A DNA stretch of 64,000 nt from Chryseobacterium vaccae (lineage in GTDB: Bacteria > Bacteroidota > Bacteroidia > Flavobacteriales > Weeksellaceae): assembly GCF_009602705.1 (NCBI RefSeq), contig NZ_VSWH01000001.1, forward strand, positions 3,348,001-3,412,000. Reading direction: 5' to 3'. The notes under the pieces were generated by a model. It made no database searches. It saw nothing but the letters and a program-made list of their open reading frames with translations, and was not told the DNA's origin. Below, one piece after another: positions 53,252 through 62,026 of this stretch (positions within the stretch are counted from its first letter, which is position 1; every line of letters starts with the position of its first letter). Both the position numbers and the translations under genes were made by a program.

Positions 53252-54047
53252 TTATTTCACTTTATATTTATTTGCCCCTGCTTTTACCCAAGAATAGACA
53301 AAATCATCTAGATTTACAATAACTTCTACACCATTTCCTTTACCTATTCCTTCAATAGGCCATGGATCTCTAATGTAAACTTTACTATCAATAATTTTAT
53401 CTACAATAACAGCGTGCTTTTGACCATTTAATGGATGAATAGATGCTAGCCAGCTTCCTTCTTTAGAAATGTTTTTTAAAATATCAGGCATTACTTCCTC
53501 TGTATTTTTAAAATAAGAAAGAGCTTCAATATTCTTACCTTTGAAAACATCCTCTAAAGCTAAAACCATTCCTAAATCTATTGTTCCAAATTCTTCCGTA
53601 GTACCTGCTAGTTTTCTTATTGCTGCTTCTGTCATTTCTATTCCATGATCTTTAGCTAATTGTCTGATACATGCAGCAGCGCAAGACATACTATGCTCCT
53701 GAGCAATCATGCTTCTGGAAAGAACTTCAAGATATTTTAAAATTCCTCCTGTACCTGTTCCTATTCTAGGTTTCAGAATCTTATTCCAGAAAGCATTTAC
53801 CTCTTTAAAATCTCCTTTGAATATAGGTTTTTCTTTCCACTTGAAAAGATAACCATCCGCTTTAGACAAAATTTCAATACCCAGTTTCTTAAAGCCAATT
53901 CTGGTGCTAGCAAGAATATTGTAAATGCTTTGAACTTTCCTACCTCTCAATACAACTTCTTCAATTTCTTCTGCTGTCATGGCTAAGTCCTCAGCTTTAG
54001 CTCCATTCTTAGCTCCCTGTAATAGTTCCTCAATAAACTTGAAAAAC
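53252..54047 (-). pseudogene. Orphan toxin C-terminal cassette with a C39-like cysteine peptidase domain
   Basis: An open frame of about 264 codons with an internal ATG at 53980 (242 residues from there). The frame continues upstream to a TAG at 54048-54050 without a start, encoding residues (F-x-K-F-I-E-E-L-L-Q-G-A-K-N-G) that match the pre-toxin junction of the full-length protein upstream (F-I-K-W-M-E-E-L-F-S-G-L-K-K-G). From the ATG, a papain-like/C39 peptidase domain is visible: Cys100 (M-S-C-A-A-A-C) after Gln94, His189 (Q-K-H-A-V-I-V), Asp205 (I-R-D-P-W-P). It looks like a displaced toxin module kept for recombination, not an expressed gene. Confidence 0.68.
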
Positions 54048-54325
54048 CCCTAAGCACTAGGACAGGCTGCAAAGAATTATTTACACCCTGAAAACACCCT
54101 GATACATATAAAAATTAGTATCGTGAGAATTATGTTCATACTCTAGGGAATGGCATCTCAATTTTGAAAAATCAATACTCAGAAAATAAAAGCCAAGCAG
54201 TTTTCTTAAAAATTGCCCGGCTCTTTATCTTTTTATGCTTAGAAAATCTTTACTTCTCTATATTTCACGAATATGCCTAATCATTTACTTAATTTACAGA
54301 CATACTCTCAGTATCGAAATACTTT
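54048..54325. other. Spacer between the orphan cassette and the immunity gene
   Basis: About 280 bp with no gene. Its left end, translated in the cassette frame, shows broken traces of the full-length toxin junction (A-A-C-P-S-A, stop, then G-F-F-K-F). This is consistent with a recombination scar. An imperfect inverted repeat lies around 54190-54225. Confidence 0.45.
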
Positions 54326-54604
54326 TTACTCGTTATCTTCAATTTTTTCCAATGATTGTGGTCCTAATATATAAGAAATCTTCTTAGATATTTTATCTAT
54401 CAGTACAAAATATGATTTTGTACTATATTGATTGTTTTTGTCAGCGACTGCGTCATAGCTTAGAAAATAATAATCTTTAGGTTTTTCATTAGAAATTACA
54501 TGATTTTCTCTAATCCCCACATATTCAATGCTATTTTTAACGAATTCTGTACTAGAATCTAAAAGGTAGTTTTCAACTTTTTCTATAAGTGCTTGTTCTT
54601 TCAT
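54326..54604 (-). CDS. Putative immunity protein of the metallopeptidase toxin
   Basis: A 92-residue cytosolic-looking protein, beginning 12 bp after the stop of the full-length toxin gene. It has a Y-Y-F-L-S-Y-D and Y-F-V-L-I-D pattern of alternating strands, with no signal peptide. Position and size indicate an immunity protein. The family is not recognised. Confidence 0.65.
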   Translation of the reverse strand: MKEQALIEKVENYLLDSSTEFVKNSIEYVGIRENHVISNEKPKDYYFLSYDAVADKNNQYSTKSYFVLIDKISKKISYILGPQSLEKIEDNE

Positions 54605-54616
54605 TTTTAATATTTT

Positions 54617-56815
54617 TTAATTTGGAAAAGGTATGTTATTTTCTTTTAATAAAATTTGTAATTTGAACTTTAATGTGTCATAATACTGGAAAGCATGCCC
54701 CAAAGGAGGTGTGCTTAACTCTTCTGGAGTGAATTTATGTTTTTTTGAATACTGTACCAATCTTTCATAAACATATTTTTCTCTCATATATTCGTGTATT
54801 CTATTTTCAATAGTCCAAGGCGTTTTGCTGACATGTGCGTTTTTAGTATATACTTTAAATCCAATTTTATACATTTCTTCTGCATGAAAAGATTCATGGA
54901 TTATAAAATATTCAGTTACATCATCAACATATTTTACAGTATTAGTATTAGGATCAAAAGCAGCTAACACAGTAGGATTATCAAAGCTTTCAACTCTTTC
55001 AAGCTTAGTTCCGAATTTCTTTTTTAAAATTTTAGCCCAATCTTCTATTTCCACCTCAGATAAAATTTTACCTCCATACCGACCAATTCCTTCAATATGA
55101 CTATTTTCAAAAATTTCATCAAGGCTCTTACCTTTTTTCAATCCAGAAAATAGTTCCTCCATCCATTTTATAAAAGATTTGAATCCTTTTGCACATGCTT
55201 TTCCAAAGCTAACAACAAATCGCGCAAGAAATGTTAATAAATCTGTAATTCCTAATGTTACAGCAGACATTGCTTCCCTTGTAATTACTTTTAACAAACT
55301 TGCTGCTTTTTGTACGTAAGTAGTTCCTTTTATGATGTTACCCGCACCTTCGGTGAAAATCAGAAGTAAAATATTAATGATGAACTCAAAAGCGATAACT
55401 CCTGAATAATATGCAACTGTATAACGAGAGGTATTGTCCCAATATTTTTTTAGCATGCTAAACATCCTTTCAAAATCAGACTTGGAGATTCCTCCACTTG
55501 AACTGAACAGGTCTTTTACACCTTTAAAAAATACAGGAGCATTTGCAAGAATCCAATCTAATACATCTTCTGCCTTCTCTAGTAAATCTCTTCTCTCTTT
55601 ATACTGTTCATAAGATAAAGCCATTGTTGGTTGGAAAAGAGCCTGTAGGATATATAAAATACACTGTAAAAGACCAACAAGACCACTGTTGATACCACAG
55701 TAAAAAGCATTAGCAAGTTTCAAAACTTCTACACTTATCTTGGCTAGTTCTACCAATTCATCCTTAACCTCAGAAAGGAAGTTTTTAATAGTATTAATGA
55801 CACTACTAATCTTCTCTACAAGTCCTTTAAAAGCATCAGGAAGATGTTCTATAGAAGCATCTTTAACCTTACTCGCTGCCTGTTTCACTAGCTCCCAAAC
55901 CTGAGTAAAAGCAACTTCTGCTCCCTGAACAAAAGGATTATTTCCAAGATTTTCAAAGAATTCTGATGCCTTATTCATATTGATAGGTATAGGAGTTACA
56001 GCTCCACCAATTATAATAGGTACAAGAGGGGAATAGTTCTTAGCTTCTGGATTGTAGTTTTTCTCTGTAGGCTTTAAACTTTCTAATTGTTCTGCACACC
56101 ACCCAAAAGCATCAGCAGGGATGGAGGTAATATTACCTATGATTTCTTCAAATCTCCTCTCCCCAGTGTAGTATTGATATTCTCTCATCAATGCATCACG
56201 AACAAGAGTGGCATTAATCCTGTCTCCCTCATAAGTATATGCTAACTGTGCTAAGTATGCAGCCTCATCTTCCATAGAGGTAATATCCTTGAAAAATTTT
56301 CCACCAATAGAAGAAGGTAATGGTTCAGGAAATCTCTTAAATAGAGTTACAAAATAATCTCCCATCTTAGCAATATAAAAGCCTCCTGCAAAGTTGGATT
56401 TCTTAGAATCAGGCTTCTCATAAAAGAGGAAAAGACTTTGAGGCTCTCTTTTGTTAGCATTATAGCTTCCTAATACTTGAGAACCATTCTCACAAGGCAG
56501 CACTTCTGCTCTGTATTCATATCCTTTCTTTCCATTTTCGTTTACACCAGTTGAAGGAAATACAGATACAGGATTATCTGTAAGATAAGAATACCCTAAA
56601 GGAGTATTTCTGTAGTCATGAAATGGGCTTCTGTAATCAGGAGAATCATCTTTGTTGATAATTGTATTTGCAAAAGCATTGTTTCCTGTAAATCCTTGAT
56701 TTACTTCTTCAAAAGAGAGTATTTTGAATTGAGATAAATCACCAAATTCGTCATCAAATTCTTCCATAAGCTGTGTTTTAGTAATTAATATTTTATTTGA
56801 TGTTTCTAAAAGCAA
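54617..56815 (-). CDS. Polymorphic toxin with C-terminal zinc metallopeptidase domain (Tox-MPTase4-like)
   Basis: A 732-residue protein with no signal peptide. Residues 1-300 form an uncharacterised N-terminal region. The middle (about 300-550) has several amphipathic or hydrophobic helices (around 370-400 and 470-500) that may help translocation. The C-terminal 160 residues are the toxin: H-E-S-F-H (640-644) is the HExxH zinc-binding signature, followed by E-N-R-I-H-E-Y and a Glu downstream. The fold resembles the zincin-like toxin domain Tox-MPTase4. Secretion route (type VI, type IX or another) is not evident. The immunity gene follows directly. Confidence 0.78.
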   Translation of the reverse strand: MLLETSNKILITKTQLMEEFDDEFGDLSQFKILSFEEVNQGFTGNNAFANTIINKDDSPDYRSPFHDYRNTPLGYSYLTDNPVSVFPSTGVNENGKKGYEYRAEVLPCENGSQVLGSYNANKREPQSLFLFYEKPDSKKSNFAGGFYIAKMGDYFVTLFKRFPEPLPSSIGGKFFKDITSMEDEAAYLAQLAYTYEGDRINATLVRDALMREYQYYTGERRFEEIIGNITSIPADAFGWCAEQLESLKPTEKNYNPEAKNYSPLVPIIIGGAVTPIPINMNKASEFFENLGNNPFVQGAEVAFTQVWELVKQAASKVKDASIEHLPDAFKGLVEKISSVINTIKNFLSEVKDELVELAKISVEVLKLANAFYCGINSGLVGLLQCILYILQALFQPTMALSYEQYKERRDLLEKAEDVLDWILANAPVFFKGVKDLFSSSGGISKSDFERMFSMLKKYWDNTSRYTVAYYSGVIAFEFIINILLLIFTEGAGNIIKGTTYVQKAASLLKVITREAMSAVTLGITDLLTFLARFVVSFGKACAKGFKSFIKWMEELFSGLKKGKSLDEIFENSHIEGIGRYGGKILSEVEIEDWAKILKKKFGTKLERVESFDNPTVLAAFDPNTNTVKYVDDVTEYFIIHESFHAEEMYKIGFKVYTKNAHVSKTPWTIENRIHEYMREKYVYERLVQYSKKHKFTPEELSTPPLGHAFQYYDTLKFKLQILLKENNIPFPN

Positions 56816-56898
56816 AGCTAATATTCACTCACGCCAAAACTTGACGTGTTATATTTTGTTGTGTAATCTATAATGAAAATCTTGAAAAGTCTGATTTT

Positions 56899-57345
56899 AT
56901 GACTAGTTGGAAGAAGTTTAATCAAGTTGTAAAAACAGGTAACTTTTATGATATTTCAGATAAGAATAATCCTGATGATGTGAACCAAGTTCATTTCTCC
57001 ACTTTTAACTATTTTGGTTACTTTAATAGAATAAATCTATTTAATTCTGATGAAGATAAAGATTTGTTTAGTTTTATGTTTAGTAAAGAATTACTAACTA
57101 ATTGTCTAGTGGTGTTTTACAAGGAGGTTGAAGAAATGGTTAAAATTATAGTAGATTATTTAGGAACAGACAGTAATGATAGAGGGTACTTTAATGAATC
57201 TGAGATTGATGAAAATAATCATTGGTGTGGAAGAATATGGGATTTTGGTGATTTTCAATACAGATTGGTTAAAGATAAAGTATATTTTCAGTTTTATTAT
57301 GATTTTAAAATAGATAACCCATTTCAAATTAATGATGTGGGTTAA
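56899..57345 (+). CDS. Hypothetical protein at the edge of the toxin locus
   Basis: A 148-residue protein on the opposite strand, rich in Asn, Asp, Phe and Tyr, without signal peptide. It has W-C-G-R-I-W-D-F-G-D-F-Q-Y and a C-terminal F-Q-F-Y-Y-D-F stretch. The composition and position (84 bp from the toxin start, divergent) suggest an accessory or stray immunity gene. I recognise no family. Confidence 0.6.
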   Translation: MTSWKKFNQVVKTGNFYDISDKNNPDDVNQVHFSTFNYFGYFNRINLFNSDEDKDLFSFMFSKELLTNCLVVFYKEVEEMVKIIVDYLGTDSNDRGYFNESEIDENNHWCGRIWDFGDFQYRLVKDKVYFQFYYDFKIDNPFQINDVG

Positions 57346-57381
57346 AAAACTAACTCAAAAATTCTCACGTATTAGAAAAAC

Positions 57382-57414
57382 AAAAAAAATCTCCCTTGTA
57401 AAAGAGAGATTTTT
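57382..57414 (-). terminator. Terminator of the tRNA-Val tandem
   Basis: A 9-bp stem (AAAAATCTC / GAGATTTTT) with a 12-nt loop. On the minus strand the stem is directly followed by T's, next to the 3' end of the last tRNA. Confidence 0.8.
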
Positions 57415-57415
57415 G

Positions 57416-57490
57416 TGGGTCCTGAGGGATTCGAACCCCCGACCCTCTGGGTGTAAACCAGATGCTCTGAACCAACTGAGCTAAGAACCC
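57416..57490 (-). tRNA. tRNA-Val (anticodon TAC), second copy in transcript order
   Basis: Read on the minus strand it folds as a 75-nt cloverleaf without encoded CCA. The acceptor stem GGGTTCT pairs with AGGACCC, the D arm is GCTC/GAGC, the anticodon loop is TTTACAC with anticodon TAC, and the T arm contains GGTTCGAATCC. The anticodon reads GUA (Val). It is identical to the copy 33 bp away. Confidence 0.95.
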
Positions 57491-57523
57491 GAATTTTTTT
57501 GAAAGGTTTCGTTTCCTTTTCTG

Positions 57524-57598
57524 TGGGTCCTGAGGGATTCGAACCCCCGACCCTCTGGGTGTAAACCAGATGCTCTGAACCAACTGAGCTAAGAACCC
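57524..57598 (-). tRNA. tRNA-Val (anticodon TAC), first copy in transcript order
   Basis: A 75-nt tRNA identical to its downstream neighbour, with anticodon TAC. It begins 31 bp after the -7 element of a consensus promoter. The two copies are 33 bp apart and should be one transcript. Confidence 0.95.
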
Positions 57599-57629
57599 TC
57601 TTATCTTTGTTTCCTCGATTAGAGTGGTG

Positions 57630-57660
57630 CAAATATACGACTTATTCGGATAATTGCAAA
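57630..57660 (-). promoter_or_regulatory. tRNA-Val promoter (TTTG, 19-bp spacer, TATATTTG)
   Basis: On the minus strand TTTG at 57660-57657 and TATATTTG at 57637-57630 are separated by exactly 19 bp. This is the Bacteroidota -33/-7 consensus. The -33 element lies in the last codons of folC. Confidence 0.8.
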
Positions 57661-58886
57661 TTTTTTTCTAAAAATTCTCCAACAACAAAGTTGCTTCCGC
57701 CGATAAAAATCATTTCTTCCTTTGTACATCGTTCTTTTGCAGCGAGATACGCGTCCTGTACAGAATCAAAAATTTTATAAAAAATTTTCGCCTCCTGAAG
57801 CAGATTTTCATAATCTTTGGGATGTCTTCCCCTGTTGATGGACGGTTTGGCAAAATAAAACTCAGAATTTTCCGGAAGAAGAGTCATCACTTCATCTATT
57901 TTTTTATCATTTACAAACCCCAAAATGACATGCTTATGCTTGTTAATAGTATTGAGCTGAGAAAAAACATACTCTAATCCAGCCTGATTGTGTCCCGTAT
58001 CGCAAATAGTAAGCGGATTTTTGGAAAACTCATACCATCGGCCAATAAATCCTGTATTTCTATGAACATTTAACAGACCCCATTCAATACTTTCATCGGA
58101 AATAGGGATGTTTAGTTTCTTCAATTCTGAGACGAGAGCAAGTACAACACGGATGTTTTTTTGCTGATAGTTTCCCTGAAGATCAGATTTGAGATCAGTT
58201 TGTATAGGGGTAGCATCAATAAATGGAGCTTTTTCCTCAATGGCTTTATTTTGAAGTATATTCTTTACTGTTTCATTTTCGTCACCAGAAATTACAGGAA
58301 TACTGCTTTTGATAATACCAGCCTTTTCTGCTGCAATTTTTTCGATAGTGTTTCCGAGAATATCCTGATGATCCAGCTGAACGTTGGTAATGGCAGAAAC
58401 CAATGGTTTTATAATGTTCGTAGAGTCCAGTCTTCCTCCCAATCCTACTTCAATAATGGCAAAATCTACCTGTTTCTGATAAAAATATTCAAAAGCCATG
58501 ATGGTGGTAAACTCAAAAAATGAGGGACGGATATCTTCCGGGAGCTTTTTAAGCTTTTGGATAAATTCATAAACAAATTCTTTATCACAGTTGGTTCCGT
58601 TCACTTTAATGCGTTCTGTGAAGTCAATAAGATGAGGAGAATTGTATAATCCCACCTTATATCCGGCTTCCTGAAGCACAGAGGCGAGCATGTTGCTTGA
58701 AGATCCTTTTCCGTTGGTTCCTCCAATGTGGATGCATTGTATTTTATCCTGAGGGTTTCCGAAGAAGGCACAGAGCCTGCTGATATTGTCCAGACCGGGC
58801 TTGTATGCCTTTTGGCCGTCAATCTGATAATTGGGAGCCTGTACAAAAAGCCAGTCTACCGCTTCCTGGTATTGTTCATATGTCAT
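57642..58886 (-). CDS. folC: Bifunctional folylpolyglutamate/dihydrofolate synthase
   Basis: A 414-residue Mur-ligase-like enzyme that adds glutamate to dihydropteroate and tetrahydrofolate. The ATP-binding loop G-T-N-G-K-G-S-S-S is near residues 56-64. Y-N-S-P-H-L-I-D-F-T-E-R-I, E-V-G-L-G-G-R-L-D-S-T-N and a conserved D-T-G-H-N-Q-A-G are diagnostic. The 3' end overlaps the -33 element of the tRNA promoter. It diverges from the TolC gene with a roughly 100-bp spacer. Confidence 0.93.
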   Translation of the reverse strand: MTYEQYQEAVDWLFVQAPNYQIDGQKAYKPGLDNISRLCAFFGNPQDKIQCIHIGGTNGKGSSSNMLASVLQEAGYKVGLYNSPHLIDFTERIKVNGTNCDKEFVYEFIQKLKKLPEDIRPSFFEFTTIMAFEYFYQKQVDFAIIEVGLGGRLDSTNIIKPLVSAITNVQLDHQDILGNTIEKIAAEKAGIIKSSIPVISGDENETVKNILQNKAIEEKAPFIDATPIQTDLKSDLQGNYQQKNIRVVLALVSELKKLNIPISDESIEWGLLNVHRNTGFIGRWYEFSKNPLTICDTGHNQAGLEYVFSQLNTINKHKHVILGFVNDKKIDEVMTLLPENSEFYFAKPSINRGRHPKDYENLLQEAKIFYKIFDSVQDAYLAAKERCTKEEMIFIGGSNFVVGEFLEKNLQLSE

Positions 58887-58949
58887 GATGCAAAATTCTC
58901 AAAAGTTTTAATAACATGAAACAATAATTTTTTTAAACTGTAACTTTTT

Positions 58950-58957
58950 TATATTTG
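58950..58957 (+). promoter_or_regulatory. Promoter -7 element of the TolC-family gene
   Basis: TATATTTG matches TAnnTTTG exactly, 27 bp before ATG 58985. A TTG at 58955 inside this element cannot be the start, which supports the later ATG. Confidence 0.65.
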
Positions 58958-58984
58958 GTACGTCTAATATGGAAAATTCTTAAT

Positions 58985-60310
58985 ATGAAAAAAGTTTGGA
59001 TTATCGTTTTTGGATTAAGCTGTCTGGGGCTGAGTGCTCAGAAGAAATGGTCCTTAAAAGAATGTGTAGACTATGCTGTAGAGCATAATCTTCAGGTTAT
59101 CCAAAATCAGTATAACAAACAATCACAGGATGCCAGCCTTAAAATCGCAAAAAATGGATATCTGCCTACTTTATCAGCTAATATGTCGAACGGAGTAAGT
59201 TTCGGGCAGGCATCGTTAGGTGCCGGAAGTTTCAGAAACGACAGATTCAATAACAGTGTGGGAATTGGGGCGGATATATTGGTCTATAATAACGGAAGAC
59301 TGGAAAAAAGCGTCAGAAAAGCCCAGTTTGATGTAGAGGCCAGCCAATATGATATTGAGACGATTAAAAATGATATATCTCTTCAGATTGCTCAACAATA
59401 TCTGACAGCTCTTTTGAACAGGGAGATTGTTAAGATTTCTCAAAGCGCATTAGAAAATGCTCAAAAGCAATATGACAGAGCCAAAATAACCACCGAAGTC
59501 GGAACCACTGCCCAAACTGTTTTAGCAGAAGCCGAAGCTGCATTGGCCAGAGAAAAACAGAACGTTAAGAAAGCTGAAATTGATGTCGGAAGAGCATTAT
59601 TTGCTATTGCCCAGCTTTTGCAGCTACCTGACTATAAAGATTTTGATGTGGAAAACGTAAATGTTCCTGAAACGTTGGATTCACAGCTGATAACAGCAGA
59701 TGAGGTTCTTACTACGGCTTATGAAATACAGCCACAGATTAAAGCCGCAGAAAGTAGGATAAGATCTGCCGAGGCTCAGACAGAAGTTAGTAAAACGGCT
59801 TTCTGGCCTACACTGACAGCCAGTGCCGGACTTAGCACTTTCTATAATTATCAAATATCAAAAGGTCAGGAAGGTGTTGTTCAACCTGGATTTTTCAAGC
59901 AATACAGTGATCAGTTCGGACAAAATGTTGGATTATCACTGAATGTTCCTATTTTTAATAAAGGAATAACAAAATTACAGGTAGAGCAGTCCAGGATCAA
60001 TGAAAGCATTGCTAAAAATACACTGGATCAGCAGAAACAGACAGTAAGGCAGAATGTTCAGAAGGCCCAGTTTGATGCTGATGCCAATTATGAAACTTAT
60101 TTATCTGCTGTGGAAGCAGAGAAGAGCACAAAGCTGGCTTTAGAATTTGCCGATAAAAGCTATGCTGCAGGAAGAACAACTATTTACGACGTAAATGTTG
60201 CCAGAAATAATTATGCAAACGCACAGGGATCAGTTGCACAGGCAAAATACAACTATCTTTTCAGCCTTAAAATGTTGAGTTTCTATGCGGGAATTCCATT
60301 AAGTTTATAA
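58985..60310 (+). CDS. TolC-family outer-membrane efflux protein
   Basis: A 441-residue protein with a signal peptide (to about residue 19, A-Q). The start is the ATG that begins the signal peptide; the upstream in-frame TTG overlaps the promoter. The mature protein has the paired OEP repeats with K-E-C-V-D-Y-A-V-E-H-N and G-Y-L-P-T-L-S-A at the N-terminus, and the second repeat R-S-A-E-A-Q-T-E-V-S-K-T-A-F-W-P-T-L. It forms the outer-membrane channel of a tripartite efflux or type I system. The inner-membrane partners are not next to it. Confidence 0.92.
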   Translation: MKKVWIIVFGLSCLGLSAQKKWSLKECVDYAVEHNLQVIQNQYNKQSQDASLKIAKNGYLPTLSANMSNGVSFGQASLGAGSFRNDRFNNSVGIGADILVYNNGRLEKSVRKAQFDVEASQYDIETIKNDISLQIAQQYLTALLNREIVKISQSALENAQKQYDRAKITTEVGTTAQTVLAEAEAALAREKQNVKKAEIDVGRALFAIAQLLQLPDYKDFDVENVNVPETLDSQLITADEVLTTAYEIQPQIKAAESRIRSAEAQTEVSKTAFWPTLTASAGLSTFYNYQISKGQEGVVQPGFFKQYSDQFGQNVGLSLNVPIFNKGITKLQVEQSRINESIAKNTLDQQKQTVRQNVQKAQFDADANYETYLSAVEAEKSTKLALEFADKSYAAGRTTIYDVNVARNNYANAQGSVAQAKYNYLFSLKMLSFYAGIPLSL

Positions 60311-60311
60311 A

Positions 60312-60911
60312 ATGCCAATCCAATCGTTAGAAAAATACTTACCCCAAAATACACTTAAATACTTAAAAATCTGGTTTGCAGATTATTATATTCATATAAA
60401 AGTAACACGCAACAGGAATTCCAAATTAGGCGATTACAGAAAATTGCCGGACAACTCCCATGAAATAACCGTAAACTCTACGCTTACACCACCGCTTTTT
60501 TTCTTCGTGCTTACTCATGAACTGGCTCATTTGATTGCCTTTGAAAAATACGGAAGAAGAATCTCTCCTCATGGAAGCGAGTGGAAAGAAGTGTTCAGAA
60601 ATATGCTTCTGGAAAGCCTTGAGGTATATGATGAAGAATTGAAACCAATTATTGTAAAATTTTCAAAATCTCCAAAAGCCAATTTTATGGCGAGTCCTGA
60701 TCTTGTAAGATATTTTCATACTGAAAAACAGGATGATAGGCTTTATTTCATCGAAGAGCTTCAAAAGGGCGATTTTTTTATGTACCGCAACGAAAAGTAT
60801 TTATTAGAAGGTCTGATTAAAAAAAACTATCTTTGTAAGAATCTGGCTACTGGAAGGAAGTATTCTTTCAAGCCTTTGGCTAGGGTTGAAAAATGTAGGC
60901 AAGAATGTTAA
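60312..60911 (+). CDS. SprT-like zinc metallopeptidase-domain protein
   Basis: A 199-residue protein with an H-E-L-A-H motif (T-H-E-L-A-H-L-I-A-F, about residues 71-80) followed by S-P-H-G-S-E-W-K, the SprT-like domain arrangement. The domain is usually a zincin fold with peptidase or structural role; in eukaryotes Spartan relatives handle DNA-protein crosslinks. It starts 1 bp after the TolC stop and overlaps the next gene by 7 bp. Confidence 0.82.
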   Translation: MPIQSLEKYLPQNTLKYLKIWFADYYIHIKVTRNRNSKLGDYRKLPDNSHEITVNSTLTPPLFFFVLTHELAHLIAFEKYGRRISPHGSEWKEVFRNMLLESLEVYDEELKPIIVKFSKSPKANFMASPDLVRYFHTEKQDDRLYFIEELQKGDFFMYRNEKYLLEGLIKKNYLCKNLATGRKYSFKPLARVEKCRQEC

Positions 60912-61987
60912 AATCAGATAGATACTGTGTTATTATGGCGGGAGGAATCGGAAGCCGATTCTGGCCAATGAGTACACAGAAATTTCCAAAACAGTTTCAG
61001 GATATTTTAGGGACAGGACGCACTATGATTCAGCAGACGTACGACAGAATCAGCAGGCTCATCCCTAAAGAACATATATTCGTGATTACGAATAAAGAAT
61101 ACGTGGCGCTTTCTCATCAGCAGCTTCCGGAAATTCCTGAAGAAAATATTGTGGGAGAACCTCTGATGAAAAATACAGCGGCATGTAATCTGTACATGGC
61201 CAATAAGATTGCTGAAATAAACCCCGATGCTACCATGATTGTACTGCCGGCAGATCATCTGATTCTGAAGGAAGATATATTTTTAGAAAAAGTTGAGCTG
61301 GCTTTCGACCTGGCAGCAAAGAATGATTATCTTGTAACATTAGGAATTACTCCTACAAGACCTGATACCGGGTACGGATATATTCAGTTTGTAGAAAAGA
61401 AAGGATCGGAATATTTTAAAGTAAAAACGTTTACCGAAAAACCCATTCTGGAAATTGCCCAAAGTTTCCTGGAAAGCGGAGATTTTCTGTGGAATGCCGG
61501 AATATTCATCTGGAATGTAAAAAGCATTCATCATGCTTTTGAAATGTATCTTCCTGAAATGATGCAGCATTTTATGGCCTGTGAATATAATTCTGAGAAG
61601 GAAAATAACTGTATTGAGATCATTTACCCGAAAGTTCAGAAGATCTCTATCGATAACGGAATATTAGAAAAGGCTAAGAATGTATATGTTATCCCTTCTG
61701 ATCTGGGATGGAGTGATCTGGGAACCTGGACTTCCGTGTACGAAAATACAGAGAAAGATAAGGATGGAAATGCTGTAAAGCTAAAACATTTACTGGCTTA
61801 TAATTCAAAAGGAAATATCATCCGTCTGAAAAATAATAATAAAGCGGTCATCATTGACGGGCTTGAAAATTATATAGTGGTAGATACGGATAAGGCGCTG
61901 CTGATTTGTCCCAGAGATAATGATCAGCTGATCAAAGACTATGTTCTTGATTTAAAAAGCTTCAAGAAAGGAGATAAGTTCATGTAA
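60905..61987 (+). CDS. manC: Mannose-1-phosphate guanylyltransferase
   Basis: A 360-residue nucleotidyltransferase making GDP-mannose from mannose 1-phosphate and GTP. The signature G-G-I-G-S-R-F-W-P-M-S-x-x-x-x-P-K-Q-F is at residues 13-32. V-L-P-A-D-H, F-T-E-K-P and G-W-S-D-L-G-T-W follow. It lacks the C-terminal isomerase domain of bifunctional AlgA/XanB. It overlaps the SprT gene by 7 bp. GDP-mannose feeds glycan synthesis, compatible with the GT genes at 49-52 kb. Confidence 0.93.
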   Translation: MLKSDRYCVIMAGGIGSRFWPMSTQKFPKQFQDILGTGRTMIQQTYDRISRLIPKEHIFVITNKEYVALSHQQLPEIPEENIVGEPLMKNTAACNLYMANKIAEINPDATMIVLPADHLILKEDIFLEKVELAFDLAAKNDYLVTLGITPTRPDTGYGYIQFVEKKGSEYFKVKTFTEKPILEIAQSFLESGDFLWNAGIFIWNVKSIHHAFEMYLPEMMQHFMACEYNSEKENNCIEIIYPKVQKISIDNGILEKAKNVYVIPSDLGWSDLGTWTSVYENTEKDKDGNAVKLKHLLAYNSKGNIIRLKNNNKAVIIDGLENYIVVDTDKALLICPRDNDQLIKDYVLDLKSFKKGDKFM

Positions 61988-62026
61988 AATAGATAAGTTG
62001 GTATACTTTCTGTTGATTTTGAGATT

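Noticed and set aside
57416..57598. Two identical 75-bp units considered as a CRISPR or short repeat array
   Set aside because: Only two units, each folding as a complete tRNA-Val. No CRISPR-like array was seen anywhere in the window.
57365..57632. 72- and 86-codon frames with an internal sequence duplication
   Set aside because: The duplication is the pair of identical tRNA-Val genes read as protein.
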